Notes under the pieces: generated by a model
Told to the model about the DNA's origin: nothing
Database searches by the model: none
Seen by the model: only the letters and a program-made list of their open reading frames with translations
Translations under genes and position numbers: made by a program
In this document: positions 1 to 8,692 of the stretch, piece after piece
How the letters are laid out: each line of letters starts with the position of its first letter
Position numbering within the stretch: the first letter of the stretch is position 1
Assembly: GCA_003158355.1 (NCBI GenBank)
Contig: PMIV01000121.1
Coordinates: forward strand, 15,588 to 32,994
Source of the DNA: Anaerolineaceae bacterium
GTDB lineage: Bacteria; Chloroflexota; Anaerolineae; Anaerolineales; Anaerolineaceae
Direction of reading: 5' to 3'
DNA length: 17,407 nt

Positions 1-3000
1 TGCAATTCAAGGGCACGGCGTTGAGTTTCTGTTAGCAATCGCTGACGCTCAATACCTATTGAAATACCGTTCACTACCACCTGTAAGGTTTGAATTTCTT
101 CCTTATCGAAGTCAACGTTCTGGGTAGATGTGCTCACCATCAATCCAAGAAAATTACCCGAAGAAAGCATGGGCACAATTACTGCTGAAGTACAATTTAA
201 ACCAGTTAAAAATTTAATCAGATCATGATTGATCCCGGAACTCTTTGAATTTTTGATTGTAATTGGTTCGCCTTTTGAAAAATCAAGGGAAGAGAAAATT
301 GTCCAGGGAAGCGTTTGACCGGAAGGATGGTACTGACTTTCAACGGAATAAGAACCGACATACTCAATACTGTTGATTTTATCTATTTGGGGAGAATTTG
401 AGAGGAAAAGATGTATTGAGTCTGCACCAGAGGGCATTGCATTCTTCCCCACAAGTTCGATCAATTCTTCCAACCCGGTTGACTGAGAAATACCATTGGA
501 TACTTTGTACAGCAGCTCGGTTTCTGCCAGGGCAGATTGCGTGCTTTCGAAGAGGCGTAGGTTTTCAATTGCGGTTGCCATCTGATCTGCCAGAGGAGGA
601 AGCGACCGTAATTCTTGGTCCAGAAAATGATGTTTCACGACCGAAATCAACATTAAAACACCGCTTTGCCGGTTGCCGGACCATAATGGCAAAATGGCCA
701 TGGAGTGGATATTTTGACGGATCAAAATATTCTGCAGGTTTTTATCAATTTGTGAATTGGTCACATTGTCATAGAAAACAGGATTTTCGGTGGCAAAAAT
801 CTGTTTGTATAGCGAAGTAAGATATTCGGTTTGAACAGGGGGAGGAGGTGTACCGGCTCCACTAAAGTAATTCGCTTCAACAACCATTCTTTCGATTTGG
901 TCAGCTTCGTTGTAATGGAATAGGATCAAAATTCCACGATTAATGGTTTGTGAATGCACTCCTTGAATTATTGCGCCTAACATTTCTTGCGAAGTATTAG
1001 ATAAAGCTAATTGATGCGAAGCAGAATATAAATTTTCTGTTTCTTCCAATGAATTTTGAACTTGCTTCAACAACTCTTCACGGATCAATGTATTGGTGAG
1101 AGCATCGGAAGCAATCTGTAAAATATCGATTTCTTCTTTTTTCCATTCGTGGCTGGAAGAGAAGTTCTCGAATGCGATAAACCCGTTGCGGTTTTCTCCC
1201 CGAGGAATGGCTAATAATAATAATGAATCTATTTGTTGTGACTGCAAGTAGGTTTTTTCAGCGCCTTGCGCAGTTTCACTCAACGCGGCATGCCAACCTT
1301 TAATGCTGAGATCGTTCAACCAGTTCGGGTATTCTGTGGCGACCAACCGTGAAAGCAAATTATTACTGAGTAAAACATTTGCGTCAGGTTTAACATAAAT
1401 TTGTGAGGCAGCCCAGACAATACCCCCTTCTTTTTCGAGGGTGGCATCGGCATAGTACGTTCTCTCACATTGAGCCGCTGAAGCCAGGAATTCCAAAATC
1501 TGAGGGAGGGTTTGAGAGCCCTTTTCACTCAATAACGCTACCGCTTTTGTGACATTTGATTGGTATCTTTCTCGAACTTCAATTGTTCCAAGTGCGTCAC
1601 GGATATTTTCGAAGAGTGAAGCATTTTCGAGCGATGCAGCGGTTTGAGTGGCGATAGTAGACAATAATTCGACTTGGATATGGTCAAAGATAGATTCTTT
1701 TTCCGAATTAAAAAGGGTGAGTACCCCTAAACCTCGATCACCAGCCATGAGTGGGAGTGCAACCATTGAATTTGGTTGTTTAAGTGGATGATCAAATACT
1801 TCATCGTTCAGATAAACAAGCGGGTCTTTATTCAAGACCAGCGGAGCCCGTGACTTTAATAGGGATTCTTGGTATCCTTCGCGGCATTTTCTTGCAGGAA
1901 TGGAAATATTTTTGCCCTCGAAAACGCAAACCGGAAATGAAAGAGAATCACTCTCAGGGTCATAAATAGAGATGAGAATATTTTTTGCATTCATTGTCTC
2001 TTGAAGCATGGAAGAGACCAATTTAAAAATCTCTTCACGATTCACTAAACGGTTAAGTCTTTGACCAATTTGGTTCAAAGTTGCTAAATCGCGATTACGT
2101 CGTTCTGTTAGTTGTTCCGCTTTAATTCTTTCGCCCAATTCCTTTTGGACTGTCGAATATAATTGAGCGTTTTCGAGCGCCAATCCGAGCTGATTGGAAA
2201 TTTCCTGCATTAACAAGCGGTCTTCTTCTGACCATTTACGGTTGGGGTCAGAGTCTACAAGTTCGATGACACCTGATTTTTGACCGCGGAGTTTTAAAGG
2301 GCCGGCCATGATTGCGGGAGTTTCAGAAGTTGCCGGGGAGGAGACCACCAGGTTTTCATCAAAACTGACCAGGGCTTGCTGGGTCCAAACATTTTGGGAA
2401 GGCTTATAGTTATCTCCCTCTAATGCTACCCCAGAAATTTCTCTTGATTGTAGAGGGGCAGTGTCTCTTGAAATTGATACCAATGGATAAGCTGGAAGAG
2501 GACCCAAAGGAGCAGTTTTAGAGAGCTTTGAGAAATCCGTTTTAGTTTGCTTTAATTTTTGCCTGGGCAGTTCAATTGCTCGCTCGGGTTGGCTGTTTTG
2601 CCTAAATTCTTCTTCCAACTGATCCAGGCGCCCTTCAGTGGATCCTTTGTTTCGGTGTTTTCTGCTAATTGGGAGAGTATCTACGCCATAAACAGGTTGG
2701 GCTGTATCATCAACCGGTGTACTTGATTCCAGGTCTTCTTTTAGCTCGATTGAAGTAGACAAATCAAATTCTAAAGGGGAGGTGTTTACCTGCAAATTAT
2801 CAGAAGTTCCGCTAACCGGTTCGGCGGATTGAATTTGGTTTGTTTCGACCCGGGTCGTATCTGAATTATCATTTTCCAATAATTGAGTAAATCCGCGGAA
2901 AATTGATTCCTTTTTAAGGCCGTTATTTATTTTAAACACATGAAAACAAGCAAATACAATTTTGCCATTCAATCCTTCCATATGGAGGTTCAATTCAAAA

Positions 3001-3275
3001 GGAAATTCATCCTGTTGTATTTTGTTTAATAATTCCTGTCGGTCTTCCTTGACAATGTGGCAGCTCAGGAGCGGGAATCCCAAGAATTCTTTAATCCCAA
3101 TGCCTAGAATATCCGAAACTTCTCGGCTGCATTGCGTATAAATACCGTTCGCGTCTGTCTCCCATGACCAGCTTGATTTCTTTGCTGGCTCAATAACCGG
3201 AATTTCTACCGGTGATTGATCGTTCAGATTTGCGAAAAGGTTTTCAAGCCGGTTGTTGGTTTTTTTCTTGGACAT
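1..3275 (-). CDS. PAS plus multi-GAF soluble sensor protein, 3' end beyond window
   Basis: The frame is open from an ATG at 3273-3275 to base 1 with no stop, giving at least 1091 residues. The start is supported by AGGAG at 3286-3290, ten bases upstream, and it overlaps the end of the ParA gene by 32 bases. Residues about 29-125 look like a PAS domain (WSWETDANGIY near its start). Residues about 130-275 are polar, low-complexity linker. Five GAF units follow at roughly 279-375 (compact form), 390-550, 567-729, 746-905 and 919-1082, each ending in a helix such as LGLALENAQLY or MATAIENLRLF. No membrane segment is seen, unlike the four upstream sensors, so it is probably cytoplasmic. GAF and PAS domains bind small ligands or mediate dimerisation; the ligand cannot be told. 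No kinase or other output domain is present in the visible part, but a histidine kinase could lie beyond the left edge. The reading frame is certain; the function is only general. Confidence 0.9.
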   Translation of the reverse strand, partial: MSKKKTNNRLENLFANLNDQSPVEIPVIEPAKKSSWSWETDANGIYTQCSREVSDILGIGIKEFLGFPLLSCHIVKEDRQELLNKIQQDEFPFELNLHMEGLNGKIVFACFHVFKINNGLKKESIFRGFTQLLENDNSDTTRVETNQIQSAEPVSGTSDNLQVNTSPLEFDLSTSIELKEDLESSTPVDDTAQPVYGVDTLPISRKHRNKGSTEGRLDQLEEEFRQNSQPERAIELPRQKLKQTKTDFSKLSKTAPLGPLPAYPLVSISRDTAPLQSREISGVALEGDNYKPSQNVWTQQALVSFDENLVVSSPATSETPAIMAGPLKLRGQKSGVIELVDSDPNRKWSEEDRLLMQEISNQLGLALENAQLYSTVQKELGERIKAEQLTERRNRDLATLNQIGQRLNRLVNREEIFKLVSSMLQETMNAKNILISIYDPESDSLSFPVCVFEGKNISIPARKCREGYQESLLKSRAPLVLNKDPLVYLNDEVFDHPLKQPNSMVALPLMAGDRGLGVLTLFNSEKESIFDHIQVELLSTIATQTAASLENASLFENIRDALGTIEVRERYQSNVTKAVALLSEKGSQTLPQILEFLASAAQCERTYYADATLEKEGGIVWAASQIYVKPDANVLLSNNLLSRLVATEYPNWLNDLSIKGWHAALSETAQGAEKTYLQSQQIDSLLLLAIPRGENRNGFIAFENFSSSHEWKKEEIDILQIASDALTNTLIREELLKQVQNSLEETENLYSASHQLALSNTSQEMLGAIIQGVHSQTINRGILILFHYNEADQIERMVVEANYFSGAGTPPPPVQTEYLTSLYKQIFATENPVFYDNVTNSQIDKNLQNILIRQNIHSMAILPLWSGNRQSGVLMLISVVKHHFLDQELRSLPPLADQMATAIENLRLFESTQSALAETELLYKVSNGISQSTGLEELIELVGKNAMPSGADSIHLFLSNSPQIDKINSIEYVGSYSVESQYHPSGQTLPWTIFSSLDFSKGEPITIKNSKSSGINHDLIKFLTGLNCTSAVIVPMLSSGNFLGLMVSTSTQNVDFDKEEIQTLQVVVNGISIGIERQRLLTETQRRALEL

Positions 3276-4026
3276 ATTGAATAATCTCCTGAGCTAGAAA
3301 ACGATATTGCAGCGCTGACCTGCTTCTTGGTGAATGGTAGATGATCGACTGACCTGCCATTGGACTTTCTCTTAATTTTGTATCAATTTCTATAACAGAA
3401 TCAAATATTCCCGTGGAAAACGTGGTTCTTAAATGTTCAGCTAATGAACAATGAATCCGATTTCTTTTGTCAAACATAGTGATCAACAATCGGTATTTCA
3501 ATTTTGGGTTACCGTTTGCACGAATTTGACGAATCAGAGCCATCATATTTCGTAATGCAAAAACAGAGTAATATTCAGCCTGGGTTGGCAAAATAAGCAA
3601 ATCGGAAGTTATGAGCGCATTGGTGGTAATTGCACCAAGAAAGGGTGGGCAATCGATAAGAATAAAATCATAAGATGATTTATTTTGGTCTAAAAGTTCT
3701 TTAAGTAAAAAACTATAGTTTGGTTTTGAAGGGAATAAACGTTCGGCCAACCCTAATTGGTTATTCGCAGGTAGCAGCGTCAAATTTTCCAAATTAGTCG
3801 GTTTTATTACTTCTTCAAATGTGGCATTATTTATTAAAAGATCAACGATCGAGAGAAAATTTGATTCGGAGTCTTCAGCCAGAGAAAGCGTAAGGTTGGC
3901 TTGTGGGTCAAGATCAATTGCAAGAACCCTGTAACCAGCTTCAACCAAGGCTCCACTTAAAGATAACGTGGTAGTAGTTTTAGCAACTCCGCCCTTTTCG
4001 TTGGCGATAGAGACAATGAAGGTCAT
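3244..4026 (-). CDS. ParA/Soj-type partitioning ATPase without ParB partner
   Basis: A 260-residue ParA/MinD-superfamily ATPase. In the numbering from the ATG at 4026 it has the deviant Walker A KGGVAKTT at 11-18 (signature K11, P-loop K16), DLDPQAN at 38-44 with D40 at the place of the catalytic Asp of Soj, and Walker B FILIDCPP at 121-128. The C-terminal part (FDKRNRIHCSLAEHLR, then IDTKLRESPMAGQSI and SRSALQYRFLAQEII) follows the Soj pattern closely. There is no N-terminal helix-turn-helix, so it is the short form. Proteins of this family dimerise with ATP, bind DNA or membrane, and position plasmids, chromosomes or protein clusters. A GTG nine bases further up (4035) is in frame but abuts the GAGGG, so ATG 4026 is preferred; it lies one base after the upstream stop. 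No ParB gene is present. Its place between two GAF sensor genes suggests that it positions these sensors rather than DNA; that is inference. Confidence 0.93.
   Translation of the reverse strand: MTFIVSIANEKGGVAKTTTTLSLSGALVEAGYRVLAIDLDPQANLTLSLAEDSESNFLSIVDLLINNATFEEVIKPTNLENLTLLPANNQLGLAERLFPSKPNYSFLLKELLDQNKSSYDFILIDCPPFLGAITTNALITSDLLILPTQAEYYSVFALRNMMALIRQIRANGNPKLKYRLLITMFDKRNRIHCSLAEHLRTTFSTGIFDSVIEIDTKLRESPMAGQSIIYHSPRSRSALQYRFLAQEIIQYVQEKNQQPA
3286..3290 (-). promoter_or_regulatory. Ribosome-binding site of the PAS/GAF gene
   Basis: AGGAG on the minus strand lies inside the last codons of the ParA gene, ten bases before the ATG at 3275. It supports that start despite the 32-base overlap. 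Confidence 0.6.
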
Positions 4027-4027
4027 T

Positions 4028-6949
4028 TTATTCACCCTCTTTATTTCTGTTAATTGTATTCATATCCAGTTGTGATGTGGATGTCGTTTGACCGGGAAGA
4101 TTGAAAACGATTTGAGCCTGCGAAGCGCCAAGATGCCGTTTTAATTCTTCGAGGGTGATCTCAAGCATTTGTTGTGGATCATTGGTTGAACGGATCTTAC
4201 TGGTGATCTCTAACACACGGCGTTCGCGGTCAGCACGGCGGATAGTCTGCTCAAATAGTCGCGCGCTTTCCAAAGATTGAGCTAATTGGTCTGCAAGGGT
4301 CTGTACTGTGATCAGTTCGTTTTCACTCCAATTAAAATTAGATTCTTCATTCTCTTGAAGATGAATAACGCCAATCACTTCACCTCGTAATAGAATTGGT
4401 ACTGCCAATGTAGAATAAGAGGTTTGAGAATTCTCTTTTTGGACAGAGGAACGTGTCACTGGTCGACCAGATTCAAAGACCATTTTTACTTCTGGCAAGT
4501 CATCTTCGTATGTAGTAAGTCCCTGAACGGAATACTTGTAGCTGGTGCGTCCAATTTCAACAGCGCGTTTCGTCCATTCCTGGTTCAAATACTGGCGGTG
4601 GAGATCTTGCGCTTCTGCCAATGCTTTTTGTGTATTGTTTAGAAGCTTATTGTTATTGATAGCAACCGAAACCTGGTCTGCTAATGTGGTAAATAGCTTG
4701 ATATCGTCTTCTGAAAACGAGTTTGATTCAGTCGATTGAATATCCAATGCACCAATAACTCGATTCTCAATTTTCAATGGCAAAGCCATCTCTGATTTTG
4801 TTTCGGGTAAATCTGGATTATTGAAGAATACTGCGTCCTTACCCACATCGGTAGCAATACGTGGGTTCCCGGTTGCAGTTACATAACCAACGATACCTAC
4901 CTGTCCAACTTTCAATTTATGCTGTCTGTTTAACATTCGTTGGCCGCCTTTGGAGTTGGAGGCGCGAAAAACAGCATACTCACCTTTATCATCCAGCAGA
5001 AAAATGCCAGCATGATAATAGTTAAAACGGTCGCTGATCAGTTGAGTCACCAAAGTTAATAATGATTCCATATCATTTGTGGAAACAATGCTTCGAGCAA
5101 CATCGGTTACTGTCTGCAGCTGTCTGGAACGGAAACGTAATGCATCATTTTGTTTTGCCAACTCTTTGGTACGTTCATTTACACGCCTTTCGAGGTTATC
5201 AAACGAAGATTTTAGCTGTAAAGCCATCGAGTTGAATGCTTTACCCATTGCGCCGATCTCATCGTTTGTTTTGACAGTCACATGAGTATTTAAATCGCCA
5301 TCCGCAATGGTTTGTGCGGTGCGAGTAAGTTCGATAATTGGTTGAGTAAAAAGACTGGCAAGTATTGTGATAAGCAAACTGACGATGGCGGCGATGAGAA
5401 CAGCAACAATTGCTGAAGATTTTGTCAAATTTTGTTGGGCAGAAACCAAAGCAGTCTGTTCCTGCAAGTAAACGACATTCCATTTTTGAGTAGTCAAAGT
5501 ACCGTATGTTGCTTTGTCCAACACTCCGGTTTTCGAGCTTTGCAGATCAACATCAAAGAATTGATACGGTTTCAAATTTGTAACGTATAACTCTGACGCG
5601 ATTTCTTGGATCGGACTGTTTATTTGGGACTCCGAGATATAGGATGGAATTCGGTTCGCACTAAGTAATTCCGAATACTTTTGTGAACCCAGAGTTTGAA
5701 TCGAATGGTAAATCAAATCCGGATTTGATGTATCTGCCAGGCGAATACCGTTTTCATCCAATAGTATTGGATAGGAGTGAGCACCGATCAAGCCTGCTGT
5801 TTTCCCTAACTCAGATTGCAAAATTAGGGAGTTATATTTCATTCGCAAAAAACCGATTGGGTTTTGATCTTCATCCAAAATTGGGGAAATGAAATAGATA
5901 TATGATTGTCGAGTATTTGGGATAAATTCTACTGTGGATACGAAAGAAGATTTTGTTGTTAAAGAACTTTGGAAATAATCTGTGTAAAACTCTGAATTTC
6001 CGATATTGTTGATGTTTGTATCGTAAACATCAATTCCAACTAAGTCGATTACGCCATAAGAAGGAGTGTATAAGACGTTTTGTGTTTGGAAAGAGCTCAG
6101 TGTAGAAGATAATTCCAATTCCTCTGAACTATTAGAACGTAAAACCTGGCTTAATTGTAAGTAATTCTTAAAGACAGGTAGCAATGCCTGATTCTGCAAA
6201 GTAGATAGGTTAGAAGTAAAAAAATTGTCTATTTGGTCAACAGTCAATTCAGTGGCTACTCGTAGTGTGTCATTCGATTGCAGTGAAACTGTGTTTCGAA
6301 TTGACTGCAAATTGATCACAGCAAGTACGATCAATGGCAAAATAGCGAGTGAAAGTGCATACATGACCAACTTTAACCTTAAGGTGGTAATCAATAAACC
6401 TAGTCTAATTAACTGGATCATAACAATGATTGCGGCAGCATCCAGAATAATTATTAATATATCTAAAGATAAACTAGCCACCTGCGGAAGAGGAGCTAAG
6501 ACACTTAACACCAAACAACTCAAAGCTCCAACTATGCCAAGACCAATAATCCATTCATTCAGCCAACCTGATTGATTGACTGCCGCGAACAGGAAAGCGA
6601 CGACGATCGCGATCAACGCAAAGGGTGAACCGTATGCAAATGAGATAACACCGGCCGCAAGAGCAAATGAAATCTCAAAAGACAATGTAGAAACCAAAAT
6701 TTTAATTGAAGCCGGCGCATCCCAAATTGAGGTCAGTGTAAAAATATTCATGATCGCCGAAACCGCAAAGGCACCAGAAAGCAGGAAAAATGGCCAGGTA
6801 TTGGCTAAGATTCCACCGGTCAAAGAGGCTAGGGATGCCAAAATAGCAAAAATTGTCATGAAGATCAAAGTGGAACGCGAAAATTTAGCTCGCGGAGAAA
6901 GCGCTTCCTTGTTTTGACCTAAAGAAACATTACCTTTTTTCAAAAGCAT
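4028..6949 (-). CDS. Multi-TM Cache-HAMP-GAF-GAF membrane sensor
   Basis: A 973-residue membrane sensor. The first 215 residues hold about seven hydrophobic segments (near 26-48, 53-74, 82-104, 108-125, 133-154, 160-186, 193-214). A probably extracytoplasmic Cache-like domain follows at about 215-505, then a further TM at about 508-530 and a HAMP domain at about 531-585 (DGDLNTHVTVKTNDEIGAMG). A charged coiled coil leads into a full GAF at about 610-770 (NPDLPETKSEMALPL, IGALDIQS) and a compact GAF at about 785-905 (LAVPILLRGEVIGVIHL). Residues 915-955 resemble only the first half of a further GAF. No catalytic output domain is visible. The start at 6949 is backed by GGAGGG a few bases upstream; the gene begins 11 bases after the previous stop and ends one base before ParA. 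It looks like the six-TM module of its two upstream neighbours fused to the Cache-HAMP module of the largest sensor. The role is signal reception at the membrane; the ligand is unknown. Confidence 0.92.
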   Translation of the reverse strand: MLLKKGNVSLGQNKEALSPRAKFSRSTLIFMTIFAILASLASLTGGILANTWPFFLLSGAFAVSAIMNIFTLTSIWDAPASIKILVSTLSFEISFALAAGVISFAYGSPFALIAIVVAFLFAAVNQSGWLNEWIIGLGIVGALSCLVLSVLAPLPQVASLSLDILIIILDAAAIIVMIQLIRLGLLITTLRLKLVMYALSLAILPLIVLAVINLQSIRNTVSLQSNDTLRVATELTVDQIDNFFTSNLSTLQNQALLPVFKNYLQLSQVLRSNSSEELELSSTLSSFQTQNVLYTPSYGVIDLVGIDVYDTNINNIGNSEFYTDYFQSSLTTKSSFVSTVEFIPNTRQSYIYFISPILDEDQNPIGFLRMKYNSLILQSELGKTAGLIGAHSYPILLDENGIRLADTSNPDLIYHSIQTLGSQKYSELLSANRIPSYISESQINSPIQEIASELYVTNLKPYQFFDVDLQSSKTGVLDKATYGTLTTQKWNVVYLQEQTALVSAQQNLTKSSAIVAVLIAAIVSLLITILASLFTQPIIELTRTAQTIADGDLNTHVTVKTNDEIGAMGKAFNSMALQLKSSFDNLERRVNERTKELAKQNDALRFRSRQLQTVTDVARSIVSTNDMESLLTLVTQLISDRFNYYHAGIFLLDDKGEYAVFRASNSKGGQRMLNRQHKLKVGQVGIVGYVTATGNPRIATDVGKDAVFFNNPDLPETKSEMALPLKIENRVIGALDIQSTESNSFSEDDIKLFTTLADQVSVAINNNKLLNNTQKALAEAQDLHRQYLNQEWTKRAVEIGRTSYKYSVQGLTTYEDDLPEVKMVFESGRPVTRSSVQKENSQTSYSTLAVPILLRGEVIGVIHLQENEESNFNWSENELITVQTLADQLAQSLESARLFEQTIRRADRERRVLEITSKIRSTNDPQQMLEITLEELKRHLGASQAQIVFNLPGQTTSTSQLDMNTINRNKEGE
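4035..4039 (-). promoter_or_regulatory. Ribosome-binding site that decides the ParA start
   Basis: GAGGG on the minus strand sits eight bases before the ATG at 4026, and directly on the alternative GTG at 4033-4035. The spacing favours the ATG. Confidence 0.6.
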
Positions 6950-6960
6950 GGTCCCTCCGA

Positions 6961-8688
6961 CTACTTTGACTCAGCGGATTTTAACTGTATGCGAACTTCA
7001 TCAATGCCGAGAGATTTTCCTAATTCAGCAACTGTAGTCCGTAAAATAGAATCAACATCAGTTGCAGATCGCAATTTAGATGAAATATCTCCAATGAGGT
7101 GTTCCCGATCGGCACGTTCCTGAATCTGTTCGAGAAGGCGGGCATTTTCAAGTGCCAGAGCAAGACGATCGGAGGCATTACCAACCAAAGCCGCCAAATC
7201 ATTTGGAATATCAGTTCCCCGGTATTTAATATTTAGCACACCCAGTATCTGGTCACGCAGAATAATGGGAACAGCCATAATCGATTCATCTTTTTGAGGA
7301 TTGTTTTCTGAATCAGCAGGGGCGATAATTGTTTCGCCTATATTCAGTGCTTCTTCTGAAATTGCAGGCGGTTCGAATTCTGATTCAAGTGCATTCTGAA
7401 TATAAGCATAGTTGAGATGTTCTTTTGTACCTTTTAAGTGACTTCGCCATACACCCTGAGTATATGAGCGGTAATTTTCTTCCAATTTGGCTACGCTGTT
7501 TTTAAGTTGTTGAATTTGTTTTGTTTTGTCAAAAACAGAAGCAAGCTGATCTGCTATGGATTGCAGCATTTCGATATCTTCATCACCAAAAGCATCTTTC
7601 TGATCGGACTGTACATCAAGAGCTCCTAGGATTTGTTGGCCGACGCGCAATGGAACGGTCAATTCAGATTTGGAGTTGGAGAGTGTACTGCTTTTATATT
7701 GAATTGTCTCTTCCAAGAGATCATTAGTGAAAAATGGCTCTCCACGTGCAATCACCGAGCTGATGATGCCAACATCATGAATACGGACTCTAAAATTACG
7801 GTCAAGCAAGGATTGACTGCCTTCACCGGTGGCTGCTTTTAAGAAGGAATTTTCATTACGTTCATCGTTTAAGAAAATGGCTACTTGGTGATATCCCAAT
7901 TGTGTGCGAATCAGTTCAACTGAGTCGTGCATTAATTTTTCGAGATCTGATTGCTGTGAAATCTCGCGGGAGATTTGGCGAGTTGTTACCAAACGCAACC
8001 TTCTGCGGTCAAGTCCATTTTCAAATTCAATTCGATTTTGAACTAATCCCTTGTTTTCGTCAGAAATAGAATGGTTATTTTCAACTAATGTTGAGATGAA
8101 ACTATGTAAATCATGGATATATAGAGAAAGAGGAGCAGTAACCAAAAAAGTGAGGAATAGAAAATTGGCGATTAAAGAAACCCAATAAAGCACTGATTCA
8201 TTCGAAACTATTGAAGTTCCTATTGTAATAATACTTGTTTGAATCAAATAGCTGAGGATCGAAATTACCACTGCTGCAGCAACAAGGATAATAATCCAAT
8301 AGTTTTTCTTTTCAAGTATGCCAAAGATCAGCGTAGCAATCAGAAAATAAAGTAATCCATTCGCGGTTAATCCCGATTGGAGAATTTCCAGAATTCCAAT
8401 GATAAAAAAGGCAATCGTCAATGCGCTGACCCTTACCCGAGGAGGTATCATACGAGCAAAGGTAATCAAGAAAATTAAACCATAAGCAATAAAGAACAAA
8501 CCAAGCGAAAGATAATTCGCGCTTTGGTATGAAGTGTAAGAATATAAGAAGAACAAGATTGTGCTAAGAACCAGACTGCCATTCAAAAGGTTTTGGAGAA
8601 GTGATTCATTCGCTTTTGAATAAATTGGAGTTTCCAATCCTGGCATACTTGAAGAAGGGACAGCACTTGTGGGGGTCATTGGATTCAT
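6961..8688 (-). CDS. Six-TM double-GAF membrane sensor
   Basis: A 575-residue protein. Six hydrophobic segments are seen (about 35-53, 58-80, 86-106, 110-125, 129-150, 166-188), then a linker helix, a full GAF at about 233-390 (SKSELTVPLRVG, ILGALDVQS), and a compact GAF at about 405-509 that opens with YTQGVW and contains MAVPIILRDQILGVLNI. The last 60 residues (ISSKLRSATDVDSIL) are again a half-GAF tail. No kinase, cyclase or DNA-binding domain is present. The ATG at 8688 has GAGGTG overlapping the preceding stop region and begins four bases after the stop of its paralogue, so translation is probably coupled. It is very similar in layout to the gene just upstream, and the pair probably arose by tandem duplication followed by strong divergence. 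The six-TM part could sense a membrane or lipid-soluble signal, but nothing in the sequence says which. Confidence 0.92.
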   Translation of the reverse strand: MNPMTPTSAVPSSSMPGLETPIYSKANESLLQNLLNGSLVLSTILFFLYSYTSYQSANYLSLGLFFIAYGLIFLITFARMIPPRVRVSALTIAFFIIGILEILQSGLTANGLLYFLIATLIFGILEKKNYWIIILVAAAVVISILSYLIQTSIITIGTSIVSNESVLYWVSLIANFLFLTFLVTAPLSLYIHDLHSFISTLVENNHSISDENKGLVQNRIEFENGLDRRRLRLVTTRQISREISQQSDLEKLMHDSVELIRTQLGYHQVAIFLNDERNENSFLKAATGEGSQSLLDRNFRVRIHDVGIISSVIARGEPFFTNDLLEETIQYKSSTLSNSKSELTVPLRVGQQILGALDVQSDQKDAFGDEDIEMLQSIADQLASVFDKTKQIQQLKNSVAKLEENYRSYTQGVWRSHLKGTKEHLNYAYIQNALESEFEPPAISEEALNIGETIIAPADSENNPQKDESIMAVPIILRDQILGVLNIKYRGTDIPNDLAALVGNASDRLALALENARLLEQIQERADREHLIGDISSKLRSATDVDSILRTTVAELGKSLGIDEVRIQLKSAESK

Positions 8689-8692
8689 AATT

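Noticed and set aside
398..820. 140-codon open frame on the plus strand
   Set aside because: It lies antisense inside the open PAS/GAF reading frame, has no recognisable domain, and its composition is that of a reverse-strand shadow.
3244..4035. Plasmid or chromosome partition locus
   Set aside because: ParA is present but no ParB, no parS-like 16-base palindrome and no replication gene is nearby.
6225..6917. Two consecutive plus-strand frames of 116 and 113 codons
   Set aside because: They are antisense to the hydrophobic TM region of the 973-residue sensor; no ribosome-binding site or family signature is seen.
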